DNA of 64,000 bases from CAZXYS01 sp964645005 (GTDB lineage Bacteria; Bacteroidota; Ignavibacteria; Kapaibacteriales; UBA2268): the NCBI GenBank assembly GCA_964645005.1, contig CAZXYS010000005.1, forward strand, positions 62,001 to 126,000, written 5' to 3'. Position numbers and translations under genes: made by a program. Shown here in pieces: positions 53,235-62,019 of the stretch. The notes under the pieces are model-generated. The model was not told the DNA's origin and did no database searches. It saw nothing but the letters and a program-made list of their open reading frames with translations. Within the stretch, counting starts at the first letter, position 1; every line of letters starts with the position of its first letter.

Positions 53235-54584
53235 TTATAAAATCATAGCAAGCGCTGAGGAAATTCTTTCAACCGGTTTAATTTTAATGGAAAATCTGCC
53301 GGACAATTTATTCGAATTTATTGCAGGAACAACTACTTCCTTAAAACCCAGCTTTTCCGCCTCGTGTATTCTACTTTCGATGTTTGATACAGGTCGTACT
53401 TCTCCGGTTAATCCTATCTCCCCTATCAAAACAATACTCTGATCTACCGGCGTCTCCCTGGCGGAACTAACTATCGCCGCCGCAACCCCCAAATCCAGGG
53501 AAGGATCATTCATATATACACCGCCGGCAAGATTTACGAAAACGTCGCTCTGACGCAAGTGAACACCTAATCTCTTTTCTAAAACTGCAAGGATCATCTG
53601 CAATCTGCGCGTGTCAAATCCATTACTGGTTCGCTGAGGAACACTGTATCCGCTTGGGGATACAAGAGCCTGGACCTCAAGAAGTATCGGGCGAGTGCCT
53701 TCTATGGCTGAAACAATCGATATACCTGAATCATCCTGGCTTCTCTTTGCGAGAAACAGTTCCGACGGATTTTCAACTTCACGTAAGCCTTTCTGGCTCA
53801 TATCGAAAATGCCTATTTCATTTGTTGAGCCAAAACGATTTTTCAGTGAACGAAGAATCCTGTAAGAATATGTCTTCTCCCCTTCAAATTGCAGCACGGT
53901 ATCTACCATGTGCTCGAGAATTTTCGGTCCGGCGATTACTCCTTCCTTGGTAACATGTCCGATCAAAAAAATAGGTTTGTTTGTATTTTTAGCAGTTCGA
54001 ATTAGGAGAGAAGCGCATTCTCTCACCTGCATCACTGAACCGGGTGCAGCATCAACCATGTCAGAAAAAACGGACTGGATGGAATCAACTATCGCTACAC
54101 CACAATCTGTGTTTTCAATAGTTGAATTTATTTGTTCAAGATTAGTTTCTGCCAGCAGAGTTAATTCAGGTGGTATTCCTTCAAGTCTTTCGGCGCGGAG
54201 TTTTATTTGCCTTACGGATTCTTCACCGGTTACAAACAAAGGATTTTGCAAGATAAGTTTCGCAGCCATCTGAAGCATGAGTGTGGATTTCCCTATGCCG
54301 GGATCTCCACCAACAAGCACAAGTGAACCGGGAACAATTCCTCCGCCCAGCACACGGTCAAGTTCTTTTATATTAGTTTTAATTCGATAATTCTCGCTGG
54401 AATCGACATCCTTGAGTTGTACAGGGTGTACTTTGCCCTTTGACGATCTTTTACGTCCGTGCGATTCGGAACTCTGCTCAATTTCCACAAAAGAATCCCA
54501 TGAACCACAAGAATTGCACCTGCCCTGCCATTTAGCAGAACGGGCACCGCAGACTTTACATTCGAAAATTGTCTTCTTTTTCAT
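53235..54584 (-). CDS. radA: DNA repair protein RadA
   Basis: 449 residues. N-terminal C4 zinc finger (CKVCGARSAKWQGRCNSCGSW), RecA-like core with Walker A GGDPGIGKST, the RadA-specific KNRFGSTNEIGIF motif, and a C-terminal Lon-like domain (VNLAGGVYMNDPSLDLGVAAAIVSS, LIGEIGLTGEVRPVSN). It acts in branch migration and recombination repair. It lies 51 bp downstream of ftsY in the same orientation. Confidence 0.96.
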   Translation of the reverse strand: MKKKTIFECKVCGARSAKWQGRCNSCGSWDSFVEIEQSSESHGRKRSSKGKVHPVQLKDVDSSENYRIKTNIKELDRVLGGGIVPGSLVLVGGDPGIGKSTLMLQMAAKLILQNPLFVTGEESVRQIKLRAERLEGIPPELTLLAETNLEQINSTIENTDCGVAIVDSIQSVFSDMVDAAPGSVMQVRECASLLIRTAKNTNKPIFLIGHVTKEGVIAGPKILEHMVDTVLQFEGEKTYSYRILRSLKNRFGSTNEIGIFDMSQKGLREVENPSELFLAKRSQDDSGISIVSAIEGTRPILLEVQALVSPSGYSVPQRTSNGFDTRRLQMILAVLEKRLGVHLRQSDVFVNLAGGVYMNDPSLDLGVAAAIVSSARETPVDQSIVLIGEIGLTGEVRPVSNIESRIHEAEKLGFKEVVVPAINSNKLSGRFSIKIKPVERISSALAMIL

Positions 54585-54635
54585 AAACAGCCAAAAAATC
54601 TATAAAAGACGTTTTCCCGCTTTAAAAACGGAGAT

Positions 54636-55670
54636 TTATCCGCTCTCCCCTGCTTCTTGTTCTGTCTCTTCTGCGCCATTACTTTGGAATAACGCAGCAA
54701 TGAACTTATCCGGTTCAAATACTTGCAGATCATCAATTTTTTCACCGACGCCAATATACCTTACAGGTAGTTCAAGTTCCGCAGCGATCGGAATAACAAC
54801 TCCGCCTTTTGCGGTGCCATCGAGTTTCGTTAGAACTATCCCGGTTATGTTCGCCACCTTTGAAAATTCCTTTGCCTGCTGTATTGCATTTTGTCCTGTG
54901 GTCGCGTCAAGAATGAGGAAGACTTCGTCAGGTCCTTCAGGTTTATGTTTTTGGATAACACGCGTCATTTTATTCAATTCAACCATTAAATGCTGCTTGT
55001 TATGAAGTCTGCCTGCGGTATCAACTATAACAACCTCGTATCCCTTTGATTTGGCTGAATTCATTGAGTCATAAACTACAGCTCCCGGATCAGAACCCCG
55101 TTTCTGCTGAATTATACCTACACCTGCGCGCTCTGCCCAAATCTCGAGCTGTTCATTAGCGGCTGCGCGGTATGTATCAGCAGCAGCAATCATTACTTCC
55201 TTACCTGCCTGCTTGTAATTATATGCTAGTTTGCCAATAGTTGTGGTTTTACCCGTACCATTAACACCGATAACCAGTATAGTATGAGGTTTATTATTTT
55301 CATCGACGGAATATGTCTTGTCATTTACCGCAGATGGAGATTTGATCAGCATCTTCTCTATCTCTTCCTGAAGCATGACATATACATCTTCAGCATTTTC
55401 ATGCCTTTCCTTTTTCACCCTCTCTCTGACAGAGTCAATTATACTTTCTGTACTTGTTACCCCAATATCAGCAGAAAGGAGAATGTCCTCAATTTCCTCA
55501 AGTAGTTCCTCATCGATCTTCCTGCCGGCACCGAGAACCAATTTAATGCTATCAACAAAATTATTTCGGGTTTTTTCGAGTCCGTCTTTTAACTTATCAA
55601 AACCAATAGCTTCGCTCGTTGTCTTGACGGCGTCACCTACGGATTTCTTGAATTTGTCAAATAATCCCAT
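54636..55670 (-). CDS. ftsY: Signal recognition particle receptor FtsY
   Basis: 344 residues from ATG 55670 (MGLFDKFKKSVGDAVK), preferred to a TTG three codons upstream. NG domain with VIGVNGTGKTTTIGKLAYNY (G1), AADTYRAAANEQLEIWAERAG, VVIVDTAGRLHNKQHLMVEL (G3) and GIVLTKLDGTAKGGVVIPIAAELELPVRYIGVGEKIDDLQVF. It has a short N-terminal A region. It receives ribosome-SRP complexes at the inner membrane. Confidence 0.96.
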   Translation of the reverse strand: MGLFDKFKKSVGDAVKTTSEAIGFDKLKDGLEKTRNNFVDSIKLVLGAGRKIDEELLEEIEDILLSADIGVTSTESIIDSVRERVKKERHENAEDVYVMLQEEIEKMLIKSPSAVNDKTYSVDENNKPHTILVIGVNGTGKTTTIGKLAYNYKQAGKEVMIAAADTYRAAANEQLEIWAERAGVGIIQQKRGSDPGAVVYDSMNSAKSKGYEVVIVDTAGRLHNKQHLMVELNKMTRVIQKHKPEGPDEVFLILDATTGQNAIQQAKEFSKVANITGIVLTKLDGTAKGGVVIPIAAELELPVRYIGVGEKIDDLQVFEPDKFIAALFQSNGAEETEQEAGESG

Positions 55671-55814
55671 TTTTAACAACCAATTAATTATTAAATTTTA
55701 ATCTAATTTACGGAAATATTATCGAAATCCTGAGAGATTTATTTGAAAATATAACTAACTATGTTCTTATAATATCATTTTGACTATACACCTAAATCCG
55801 GATTGTATTTTTAA

Positions 55815-58451
55815 TTAAAACATAAAGCCCAAATTGGCATATATAATTAGACCGTCTATACCTTTCATTAAGTAAAGGCAGCCTAAATACTCCGGGCGAA
55901 TTGCCGATGCCCATATCCCGCCGCCATAGCCATTATACCAGCGCTCGGACTTCTCCCCGTCGACAAATACCCTTCCAATGTCGCCAGCGCCCATAATTCC
56001 TAATTTTCCCGGAACAATGATATTAAAATTAAAAAGTTTAATTCTGGCTTCGATATTAGCGGCAGCTTTCGCATCTCCTGAAAGACGATTCGTCAGTGCA
56101 CCTCTCAGGTCTTCATATCCGCCGAGAAATGCGGATTCGAAAAAGGGATGTCCGCCAAACACCCATTTAAACTGAAAGCGGGAAGCCAATGTTATTTCCG
56201 TTAACATCTCCCAGGTCCAATATTTTCTCATTTCTGTTCCAAATTTCCCGAAATGGGATTCATTATTGCCTAACGCTATAAAGTATGAACCGTACAAATC
56301 AATCATATATCCGCCGGTAGGATTGTAACTATTGTCTCTGGTATCGAATTTTAGATCAAGTTCCGCATCAAATAAAAACAATTCACCTGTGTTTGCAGGT
56401 CGATAGTTAGTATCGGCAATATATGTATTATTGATCAAATCCGTATTCACTCTCTTGGCTGCGGTCCCGGCAGTCAATTGGAAATTATCGGAAATTTGCC
56501 ACCTGTATAATAGACTTGCGCGTATGATGGATTGTTCGATACTGTAATAATCCTTATTATCAGTACTTGTAGGCAAGTCTACCTCATTGCCGGTTCCGAA
56601 ATACCAGAGCATATCGACAGTAGAGCCATACAGGTCAAATAGTAAACTATTTGGGGAATATCTTTCGCGCAAATGCAGTCCGTACTTTGCCCGAAAGCCA
56701 TTAAAAAGAAAAGAATAACTCCCCATCAAATTCATTTTCCAAAGATATGGCGCATAGCGGAATCCGTATTTTGTTAAACCAGGACCTGCCCCCAGATATA
56801 AGCCGTCTTCGGTGCTGAATGTACCTGTAAAATCAGCTTTCCATTTGTATCCCCAATCTCGAACCGGTTTCTCGAATTTAAGAGTTTCATCTTCCGGTTC
56901 AGGATAATAAGTATCATCATACAAGCTTGAAACTTCCCCTTTAAAAATAGTACTGCTTCCGTGATCGTAAAAAAAGTGCCGCTTTTTATATATTTGATAA
57001 TATGGAAAAACGCCTAAGAAACTCCCCTGCAGCTTGGAATTATCTACAAACTTATCTTCCCCTTGCCCGCCAATGATATGGATGTCAATCTCCGAATCTT
57101 TGTTTCCCTTCACCGTTATCTCATCCCGATCATCAAACATGTAAATTCTCAATTCCTTTGTATATTTATCATCATAAATCCTGTGGAAGTACGGCTTATC
57201 ATCTTTCCCACCTCCATCAAGACTGAAAATGCTTACTGCCGCACTGTCAATGCTAAATCTGTCAATTATAAGTTTATCCCTGTTATTGCTCGCGAAAACG
57301 TCTACGTATCCGAAAAGAAGATTATAATATTTTTCGGCAGCCCTCTTGAGCTTGTTTCTTCGTGAGAAAATAACATTTCTCTGCCAATTTCTATCCTCTT
57401 CCGGTACTCCACTGGGAAACAGACTCAAAGCATACTCAATAACCGAATCGGAGATACTCTCGTAAACATAATTTGTCAAAGAATCCCATTTCCTTTTGGT
57501 TATTGAATTGAGAAAACTCCTGTCAAGATGTCTACCAGACCATGTTAGCTTCTTTATCCTGTAGTAATATGGTGTACAGCTTACAACTTCAGGTACTATT
57601 TTAGTTGCTGCCCATGGTACTAATCCGTCGAACCGGCAAAATGCCTGATCGCGGTTCAGGGCTATCGGCTCAAAGGATCTTTCCTGTCCCAAATCGTATT
57701 CAGCCCAGAGCCATTGCTCAGAGTGTCTGTCCCAATCGCCGAGATAGATATCCAAAAGACGGGCTTTCAAATACTCTTTATCATCAACATCATAATTTAC
57801 ATTCTTTAACAATTTTCTATATAACTCGTTGGTCGAAAAAATACTGTCAGCTCCGGCAATGCTCACATCGCTCTCCCGATTATCGGGATAAAACTCTATA
57901 GTACCAATCTCACCGGAAAATTCTCCCCTGTATTCTCCAAGCAGAGGCGAATCTTTCAAATAGCACAATTCCGCATTAGTCTTGATAACATCCACAGCAT
58001 TTATAAGCGGCGAAGCAAGTCTTACTGCCAGAGGATTAGTTGTACTGAACAATTCCTCGATAACATCTTCAACAAGAAAAACATATAATTCATCCGGCAG
58101 AAATCTTGTTTTCGTTTTTCTGAGTTTTCTAAACCTGTAAGCCATGCCCGAATAATCATAAAGATACAAGGAATTTGCCTTCACACTGCCTTTACTGACC
58201 GGCTTTAGCCCGCCGGCAAAACTAATTGGATCGAGCACAGGCACTTTTATCGGAGAGGTCCAAACATCCCGCCATGTATCACCAAAAAGAAATCTGTGAA
58301 AAGTCCCTGCTTCATATTTTGCTGCCGGTGTTATTGTAATAGAATCTTGTCCAATAGAAGGCAGCTCTTGAGCATTAAGACTTAATGCGCAAATTACGGT
58401 TGATACAATGATCAGGTAAATTGATTTCGTGTGAATTTGAGAAATCAACAT
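55815..58451 (-). CDS. Outer-membrane BamA-like barrel with N-terminal kinase-like module
   Basis: 878 residues. Signal peptide to LNAQ. Residues about 70-330 contain GGLKPVSKGSVKANSLYLYDYSG, LLDIYLGDWDRHSEQWLWAEYD (GDWDRH at 238-243) and EPIALNRDQAF (262-271), a pattern like the DRH...N/D...D metal and catalytic segments of HipA/CotH/FAM20-type kinases. The middle part (about 400-520) is beta-rich, and from about 540 a 16-strand BamA/TamA-type surface-antigen barrel follows (FDTRDNSYNPTGGYMIDLYGSYF, FFESAFLGGYEDLRGALTNRLSGDAK). No POTRA repeats were recognised. It may modify or export surface molecules; function unproven. Confidence 0.78.
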   Translation of the reverse strand: MLISQIHTKSIYLIIVSTVICALSLNAQELPSIGQDSITITPAAKYEAGTFHRFLFGDTWRDVWTSPIKVPVLDPISFAGGLKPVSKGSVKANSLYLYDYSGMAYRFRKLRKTKTRFLPDELYVFLVEDVIEELFSTTNPLAVRLASPLINAVDVIKTNAELCYLKDSPLLGEYRGEFSGEIGTIEFYPDNRESDVSIAGADSIFSTNELYRKLLKNVNYDVDDKEYLKARLLDIYLGDWDRHSEQWLWAEYDLGQERSFEPIALNRDQAFCRFDGLVPWAATKIVPEVVSCTPYYYRIKKLTWSGRHLDRSFLNSITKRKWDSLTNYVYESISDSVIEYALSLFPSGVPEEDRNWQRNVIFSRRNKLKRAAEKYYNLLFGYVDVFASNNRDKLIIDRFSIDSAAVSIFSLDGGGKDDKPYFHRIYDDKYTKELRIYMFDDRDEITVKGNKDSEIDIHIIGGQGEDKFVDNSKLQGSFLGVFPYYQIYKKRHFFYDHGSSTIFKGEVSSLYDDTYYPEPEDETLKFEKPVRDWGYKWKADFTGTFSTEDGLYLGAGPGLTKYGFRYAPYLWKMNLMGSYSFLFNGFRAKYGLHLRERYSPNSLLFDLYGSTVDMLWYFGTGNEVDLPTSTDNKDYYSIEQSIIRASLLYRWQISDNFQLTAGTAAKRVNTDLINNTYIADTNYRPANTGELFLFDAELDLKFDTRDNSYNPTGGYMIDLYGSYFIALGNNESHFGKFGTEMRKYWTWEMLTEITLASRFQFKWVFGGHPFFESAFLGGYEDLRGALTNRLSGDAKAAANIEARIKLFNFNIIVPGKLGIMGAGDIGRVFVDGEKSERWYNGYGGGIWASAIRPEYLGCLYLMKGIDGLIIYANLGFMF

Positions 58452-58557
58452 GAGTCAAAAGTTTAAATTGCCGGAATTGCTAAAGAACTGCTGTTTATAA
58501 ACAAAGCTCTTCAGCATTATTTAACTATACAAAAATATAATAATAAATTTAAATTTT

Positions 58558-59424
58558 TCATTCGAAAATGTAATAAGGTCTGCAAAAGCCTCTTTCTCTG
58601 GCATACCTTATGAAGTGGTTATATTCCTCTGAAGTTATCCTTCTGTTCAGTAAAGGAAATTCCGGCGCTTTATACGCAGGACGGTACTGTTCCATCAAAT
58701 TGAGATATGTATCCGTCCCGATTTTATCAGCTAAGAAATCTATTATCTGCTTAGTATCCGACTGATCTTCAGGCAGTATCAAATGCCTTATCAGCAAGCC
58801 TCTAACGGCGGTTTCATTTTCCACGAGAAGATCTCCCACCTGCCTGTGCATCTCGATAACAGCCTCCGAGGCAATCTCGAAATAATTTTCTGCCTCGGTA
58901 TATTTCTTCGATTTTTCCGGATCGACGAATTTAAGGTCCGGCATATAGATATCTACCAGCCCTTCCCAGTATTTCAGCGTATCGACCTTATCGTATCCGC
59001 TTGAATTATAGACGATCGGGATCTTGAGTCCATTATCCTTAGCTTTCAAAACAGCTTTTATCAACTGTGGCGAAAAGTGCGTGGGCGTTACAAAATTTAT
59101 ATTCGAAACGCCTGAATCCTGCAAATTCAACATTATTTCGGCAAGCCTGTAATGATCAATATCTCTGCCAACCCGCTCATGACTTATATCGCAATTCTGG
59201 CAAAATTTACACAACAAATTACATCCGCTAAGAAAAATAGTTCCTGAAGCCGTCAGCCCGACAATTTCCGGCTCTTCCCCATAGTGCGGACCGTAGGACG
59301 CTATCCTGACCTTGCTGCCCATACCGCATGTACCATCGGTATTTTCAAATCTGTTTATCTGGCAATCCTGAGGGCAAATATCGCAATTTGACAGACGATT
59401 ATAAAGCTCTTGAATATCAGGCAT
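58558..59424 (-). CDS. Radical SAM protein, PflA-related
   Basis: 288 residues. N-terminal cysteine cluster CDICPQDCQINRF (14-21, plus C33), then the radical SAM motif GCNLLCKFCQNCDI (C68, C72, C75) and SNINFVTPTHF, typical of the pyruvate formate-lyase-activating-enzyme-related proteins that are not next to a glycyl radical enzyme. It uses S-adenosylmethionine and a 4Fe-4S cluster. No glycyl radical enzyme gene is nearby, so the target is unknown. Confidence 0.87.
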   Translation of the reverse strand: MPDIQELYNRLSNCDICPQDCQINRFENTDGTCGMGSKVRIASYGPHYGEEPEIVGLTASGTIFLSGCNLLCKFCQNCDISHERVGRDIDHYRLAEIMLNLQDSGVSNINFVTPTHFSPQLIKAVLKAKDNGLKIPIVYNSSGYDKVDTLKYWEGLVDIYMPDLKFVDPEKSKKYTEAENYFEIASEAVIEMHRQVGDLLVENETAVRGLLIRHLILPEDQSDTKQIIDFLADKIGTDTYLNLMEQYRPAYKAPEFPLLNRRITSEEYNHFIRYARERGFCRPYYIFE

Positions 59425-59464
59425 TTCACTGAATTACAAATTGAACAATTATACTTGTTTTATT

Positions 59465-59565
59465 GTCATTGCGAGCGAAGTTGAGCGAAGCAAAATCCCG
59501 CTTAAGCGGGTCGAAGCAATCTCTTTCTCGATGGATTGCTTCGTCACTGCGTTCCTCGCAATGAC
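59465..59565. repeat. MITE-like element with GTCATTGCGAG terminal inverted repeats
   Basis: 101 bp bounded by perfect 11-bp inverted ends GTCATTGCGAG / CTCGCAATGAC, with internal palindrome CCCGCTTAAGCGGG (59497-59510) and GAAGCAATC / GATTGCTTC. The translated - strand gives the well-known spurious peptide HCEERSDEAIH. Such elements are widespread non-autonomous repeats. Confidence 0.88.
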
Positions 59566-59582
59566 TCATTTCTCTATAAAAA

Positions 59583-60329
59583 TCAAACAAATCCATTTGT
59601 CTTAAAATACTCAATCACATCTTCCCAGGAATGTGCGTCCGCATCTGCCATTGTTTCCGTATCACCACTGACAGCGAGCACAGAACTCGGATCGCCGCGA
59701 AAGCGAATAGCCTTCATGCCGAGCTGCCTGGCACCTGCGATATCGGTAGTCTCAATATCGCCGATATGCAGGGCTTCTTCGGGTTCGCAGCCTATTTCAT
59801 CCAAAATTACACGGAATGCTTTTTCATTCGGCTTAGCGACGCCGGTTTCATCACTGAAGCTGAATATTGAAAAATACTGCACTATATCCTCAGCAGCCAT
59901 AATTTCCTTTAAAATACTACCCGGCGTAAAGCCCGTATCGGAGACAATACCAAGAGTGAATTTCTGCGAAAGGAATTTAATTGCATCTACAGCGCCGTCA
60001 ATGATTTTAGGCGGATACTTTAACAGACAGGTAGAAAATTCTTCTACGATTGAATTAACAGTGTCTTCATTTTCAGGCAGCTTCAGATGGTGCCAGAAAA
60101 AACCTATGGTTTCCTGCGGCGAAGGCGTCCTCTGCTCGTTTTTCCATACTCTGTCAAAATACATCCAGCAGGCGCGCACAGCTTCATCGAGTTCATCTCT
60201 TTTGACCATAACACCGAGTTTATCAATCTCTCTGATAAGCGCACGCTGCCGGTAGGCGTTTCTATTATGCCCGTTACTGGAATCGAACAAAGTATTCCAA
60301 AAGTCTATAGTTACCGCTTTTATTATCAT
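59583..60329 (-). CDS. HAD-superfamily hydrolase
   Basis: 248 residues. Motif I is TIDFWNTLFDSS, with nucleophile Asp9 but Trp11 in place of the usual second Asp, as in haloacid-dehalogenase-like subgroups. Motif II is LGIVSDTGF, motif III K135-region GVAKPNEKAF, and motif IV ALHIGDIETTDIAGARQLGM. The alpha-helical cap lies between motifs I and II. Likely a small-molecule phosphatase or dehalogenase; substrate unknown. The gene ends 18 bp from a MITE-like element. Confidence 0.88.
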   Translation of the reverse strand: MIIKAVTIDFWNTLFDSSNGHNRNAYRQRALIREIDKLGVMVKRDELDEAVRACWMYFDRVWKNEQRTPSPQETIGFFWHHLKLPENEDTVNSIVEEFSTCLLKYPPKIIDGAVDAIKFLSQKFTLGIVSDTGFTPGSILKEIMAAEDIVQYFSIFSFSDETGVAKPNEKAFRVILDEIGCEPEEALHIGDIETTDIAGARQLGMKAIRFRGDPSSVLAVSGDTETMADADAHSWEDVIEYFKTNGFV

Positions 60330-60492
60330 CTACCGCGTTTGTTTATTATTTAATGACATTTAAGATAAATAAATTTTCAACGAAAACCAATTTTTTTAAT
60401 TAATTCATGTTATAATATCATTGCTGCGTATGCAGGAATCTATTCCTCATCTAAAAAATATTTGATAATCATGAAACAATTTCATTATTTTT

Positions 60493-60516
60493 ATCGTTAA
60501 CAATATTATTAACGAT
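60493..60516. promoter_or_regulatory. Candidate operator upstream of the GbsR-like gene
   Basis: Perfect 8-bp inverted repeat ATCGTTAA / TTAACGAT with an 8-bp centre, 18 bp before the start codon. Its position fits an autoregulatory operator for the winged-helix regulator that follows. Confidence 0.5.
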
Positions 60517-60534
60517 GTTAATAATAAGAACAAT

Positions 60535-61062
60535 ATGAACAATAAACAAAATAAAAGCAAAGAATTATACAACAAAGTAGAAAACTATCTTGTCGACGAA
60601 GTAGGCAATTATGTTGAGTTTGTCGGCGGGAAAGCTTTGTTGGGCAGGATATTCGGCTTACTGATGATTCAGGGCGATCCGATTTCCCTCAAAGATATAT
60701 CAAGAAAGCTGAACGTATCAAAGCCCGCTGTCAGCAATACTTTGAACATCGGATTACAGGCGGAACTTTTCAAGAAAGTATACAATCCCGATTATCCGAG
60801 AGAAGGATTCTACAAAGTAGGTGTTGATTTTCTCGAAATGATGATAGACCCCGGATTAAAAAAGCTGTCACTTTTAAGGGATAAAATATCCGAAGCTCTT
60901 AAGATCATGGAAGAATCTGACATAGACATCGAATCAGATGAAAATATCAAGAGTATTTACGAGCGCACGAAATATCTCTGCGAAGCTTTTGAAATCCTGC
61001 TCGACGAGTACAACAAATTCGGGGACAGAATAAAGGAAAGACTGAAACAGCTAAAAACTTGA
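60535..61062 (+). CDS. GbsR/MarR-family transcriptional regulator
   Basis: 175 residues. Winged helix-turn-helix (GRIFGLLMIQGDPISLKDISRKLNVSKPAVSNTLNIGLQAELFKKVYNPDYPREGFYKV) of the GbsR type, followed by a long helical C-terminal dimerisation region. Such regulators often control the genes downstream; here they encode a LolA-like protein and FtsX-type permeases. A palindrome lies directly upstream. The next gene starts 45 bp downstream. Confidence 0.88.
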   Translation: MNNKQNKSKELYNKVENYLVDEVGNYVEFVGGKALLGRIFGLLMIQGDPISLKDISRKLNVSKPAVSNTLNIGLQAELFKKVYNPDYPREGFYKVGVDFLEMMIDPGLKKLSLLRDKISEALKIMEESDIDIESDENIKSIYERTKYLCEAFEILLDEYNKFGDRIKERLKQLKT

Positions 61063-61107
61063 TTCGTAGCAAAATATGAACATTCATCATAAAAAAGGGT
61101 ACATACC

Positions 61108-61842
61108 ATGTCAAAATTATTGATTTTGATACTATTTCTCTCACCAATAGCACTGCAAGCCCAGACAGCGGCGGAAATCATAGAAAGCGCCGAAGACCAG
61201 GTAAAAGGCAAAACAAGCAAGGGCACATTCATTATGCGAGTCGTAACGCCCGAATTCACACGCGAATTGACAATGAACGCCTGGTGGAAAGGCAATGAAA
61301 AAGCCCTTATAGAGATCACTGCCCCGCCAAAAGAAAAGGGCAACAAAACCCTGAAGATCGGCAATGAAATGTGGAACTATCTCAAGAATACCGACAGAGT
61401 CATCAAAATCCCACCTTCCATGATGCTGCAATCATGGATGGGTTCCGATCTTACCAACGACGACATTGTCCGCGAATCAAAGCTCACGGATGATTATAGC
61501 ACGAGGATAATGTTCGAAGAGAAAATCGCAGGCGATTCCTGCTGGAAGATAGAACTAACACCCAAACCGGACGTCCCTGTAGTTTGGGGAAAAATTTACT
61601 ACTGGGTCAGAAAGCAGGATACTTTGCCGGCATTGGTACAGTATTACGACGAAAGCGGCGATAAACACCGAACCATGAAATTCTACGATTACCAGATGAT
61701 GTCCGGCAGGAAGATCCCCAAAAAATGGAAGATCATAGATAACAAAAAGGAAGGTCATTACACGTTATTTATTTACGAAGATGTGGAATTCAACATTAGA
61801 ATTCCCGACAGAATATTTACGAGAAGGCAGTTAGAGAGATAA
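61108..61842 (+). CDS. LolA-like outer-membrane lipoprotein-sorting protein
   Basis: 244 residues: signal peptide to LQAQ, then a LolA/LolB-like half-barrel (GTFIMRVVTPEFTRELTMNAWWKGNEKALIEITAPPKEKGNKTLKIGNEMWNYLKNTDRVIKIPPSMM ... QSWMGSDLTNDDIV). This is the family in which the protein precedes MacB/LolCE-like permease genes. It probably carries lipid or lipoprotein in the periplasm delivered by the permeases that follow. Confidence 0.88.
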   Translation: MSKLLILILFLSPIALQAQTAAEIIESAEDQVKGKTSKGTFIMRVVTPEFTRELTMNAWWKGNEKALIEITAPPKEKGNKTLKIGNEMWNYLKNTDRVIKIPPSMMLQSWMGSDLTNDDIVRESKLTDDYSTRIMFEEKIAGDSCWKIELTPKPDVPVVWGKIYYWVRKQDTLPALVQYYDESGDKHRTMKFYDYQMMSGRKIPKKWKIIDNKKEGHYTLFIYEDVEFNIRIPDRIFTRRQLER

Positions 61843-61882
61843 TGCGGATGTGGCTGGAACATAAGTATGTGAATGTCATTCC

Positions 61883-61922
61883 TGCGAATGTCTTTAGATC
61901 CTGCTTCAGCAGGGCAGGAATC
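61883..61922. repeat. Dispersed GCAGGAATC repeat copy
   Basis: CTTTAGATCCTGCTTCAGC-AGGGCAGGAATCT, related to copies at about 18809-18842 and 2409-2432. It lies in the gap between the LolA-like and permease genes, and is partly palindromic (CCTGC...GCAGG). Confidence 0.6.
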
Positions 61923-62019
61923 TTCAACTCTTTCCAACGCTCTAACTTTGGAAAGAAATACGGGACGCTACAGCGTCTATCAATCGAAACTGAACAATAA
62001 ACCAAAAACAAATAACATC

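Noticed and set aside
59426..59614. 62-residue - strand reading frame with HCEERSDEAIH
   Set aside because: It is the well-known false translation of a MITE-like repeat.
61873..62019. N-terminal extension of the first permease
   Set aside because: The extra 49 codons run through a dispersed repeat, while ATG 62020 starts the conserved family N-terminus.
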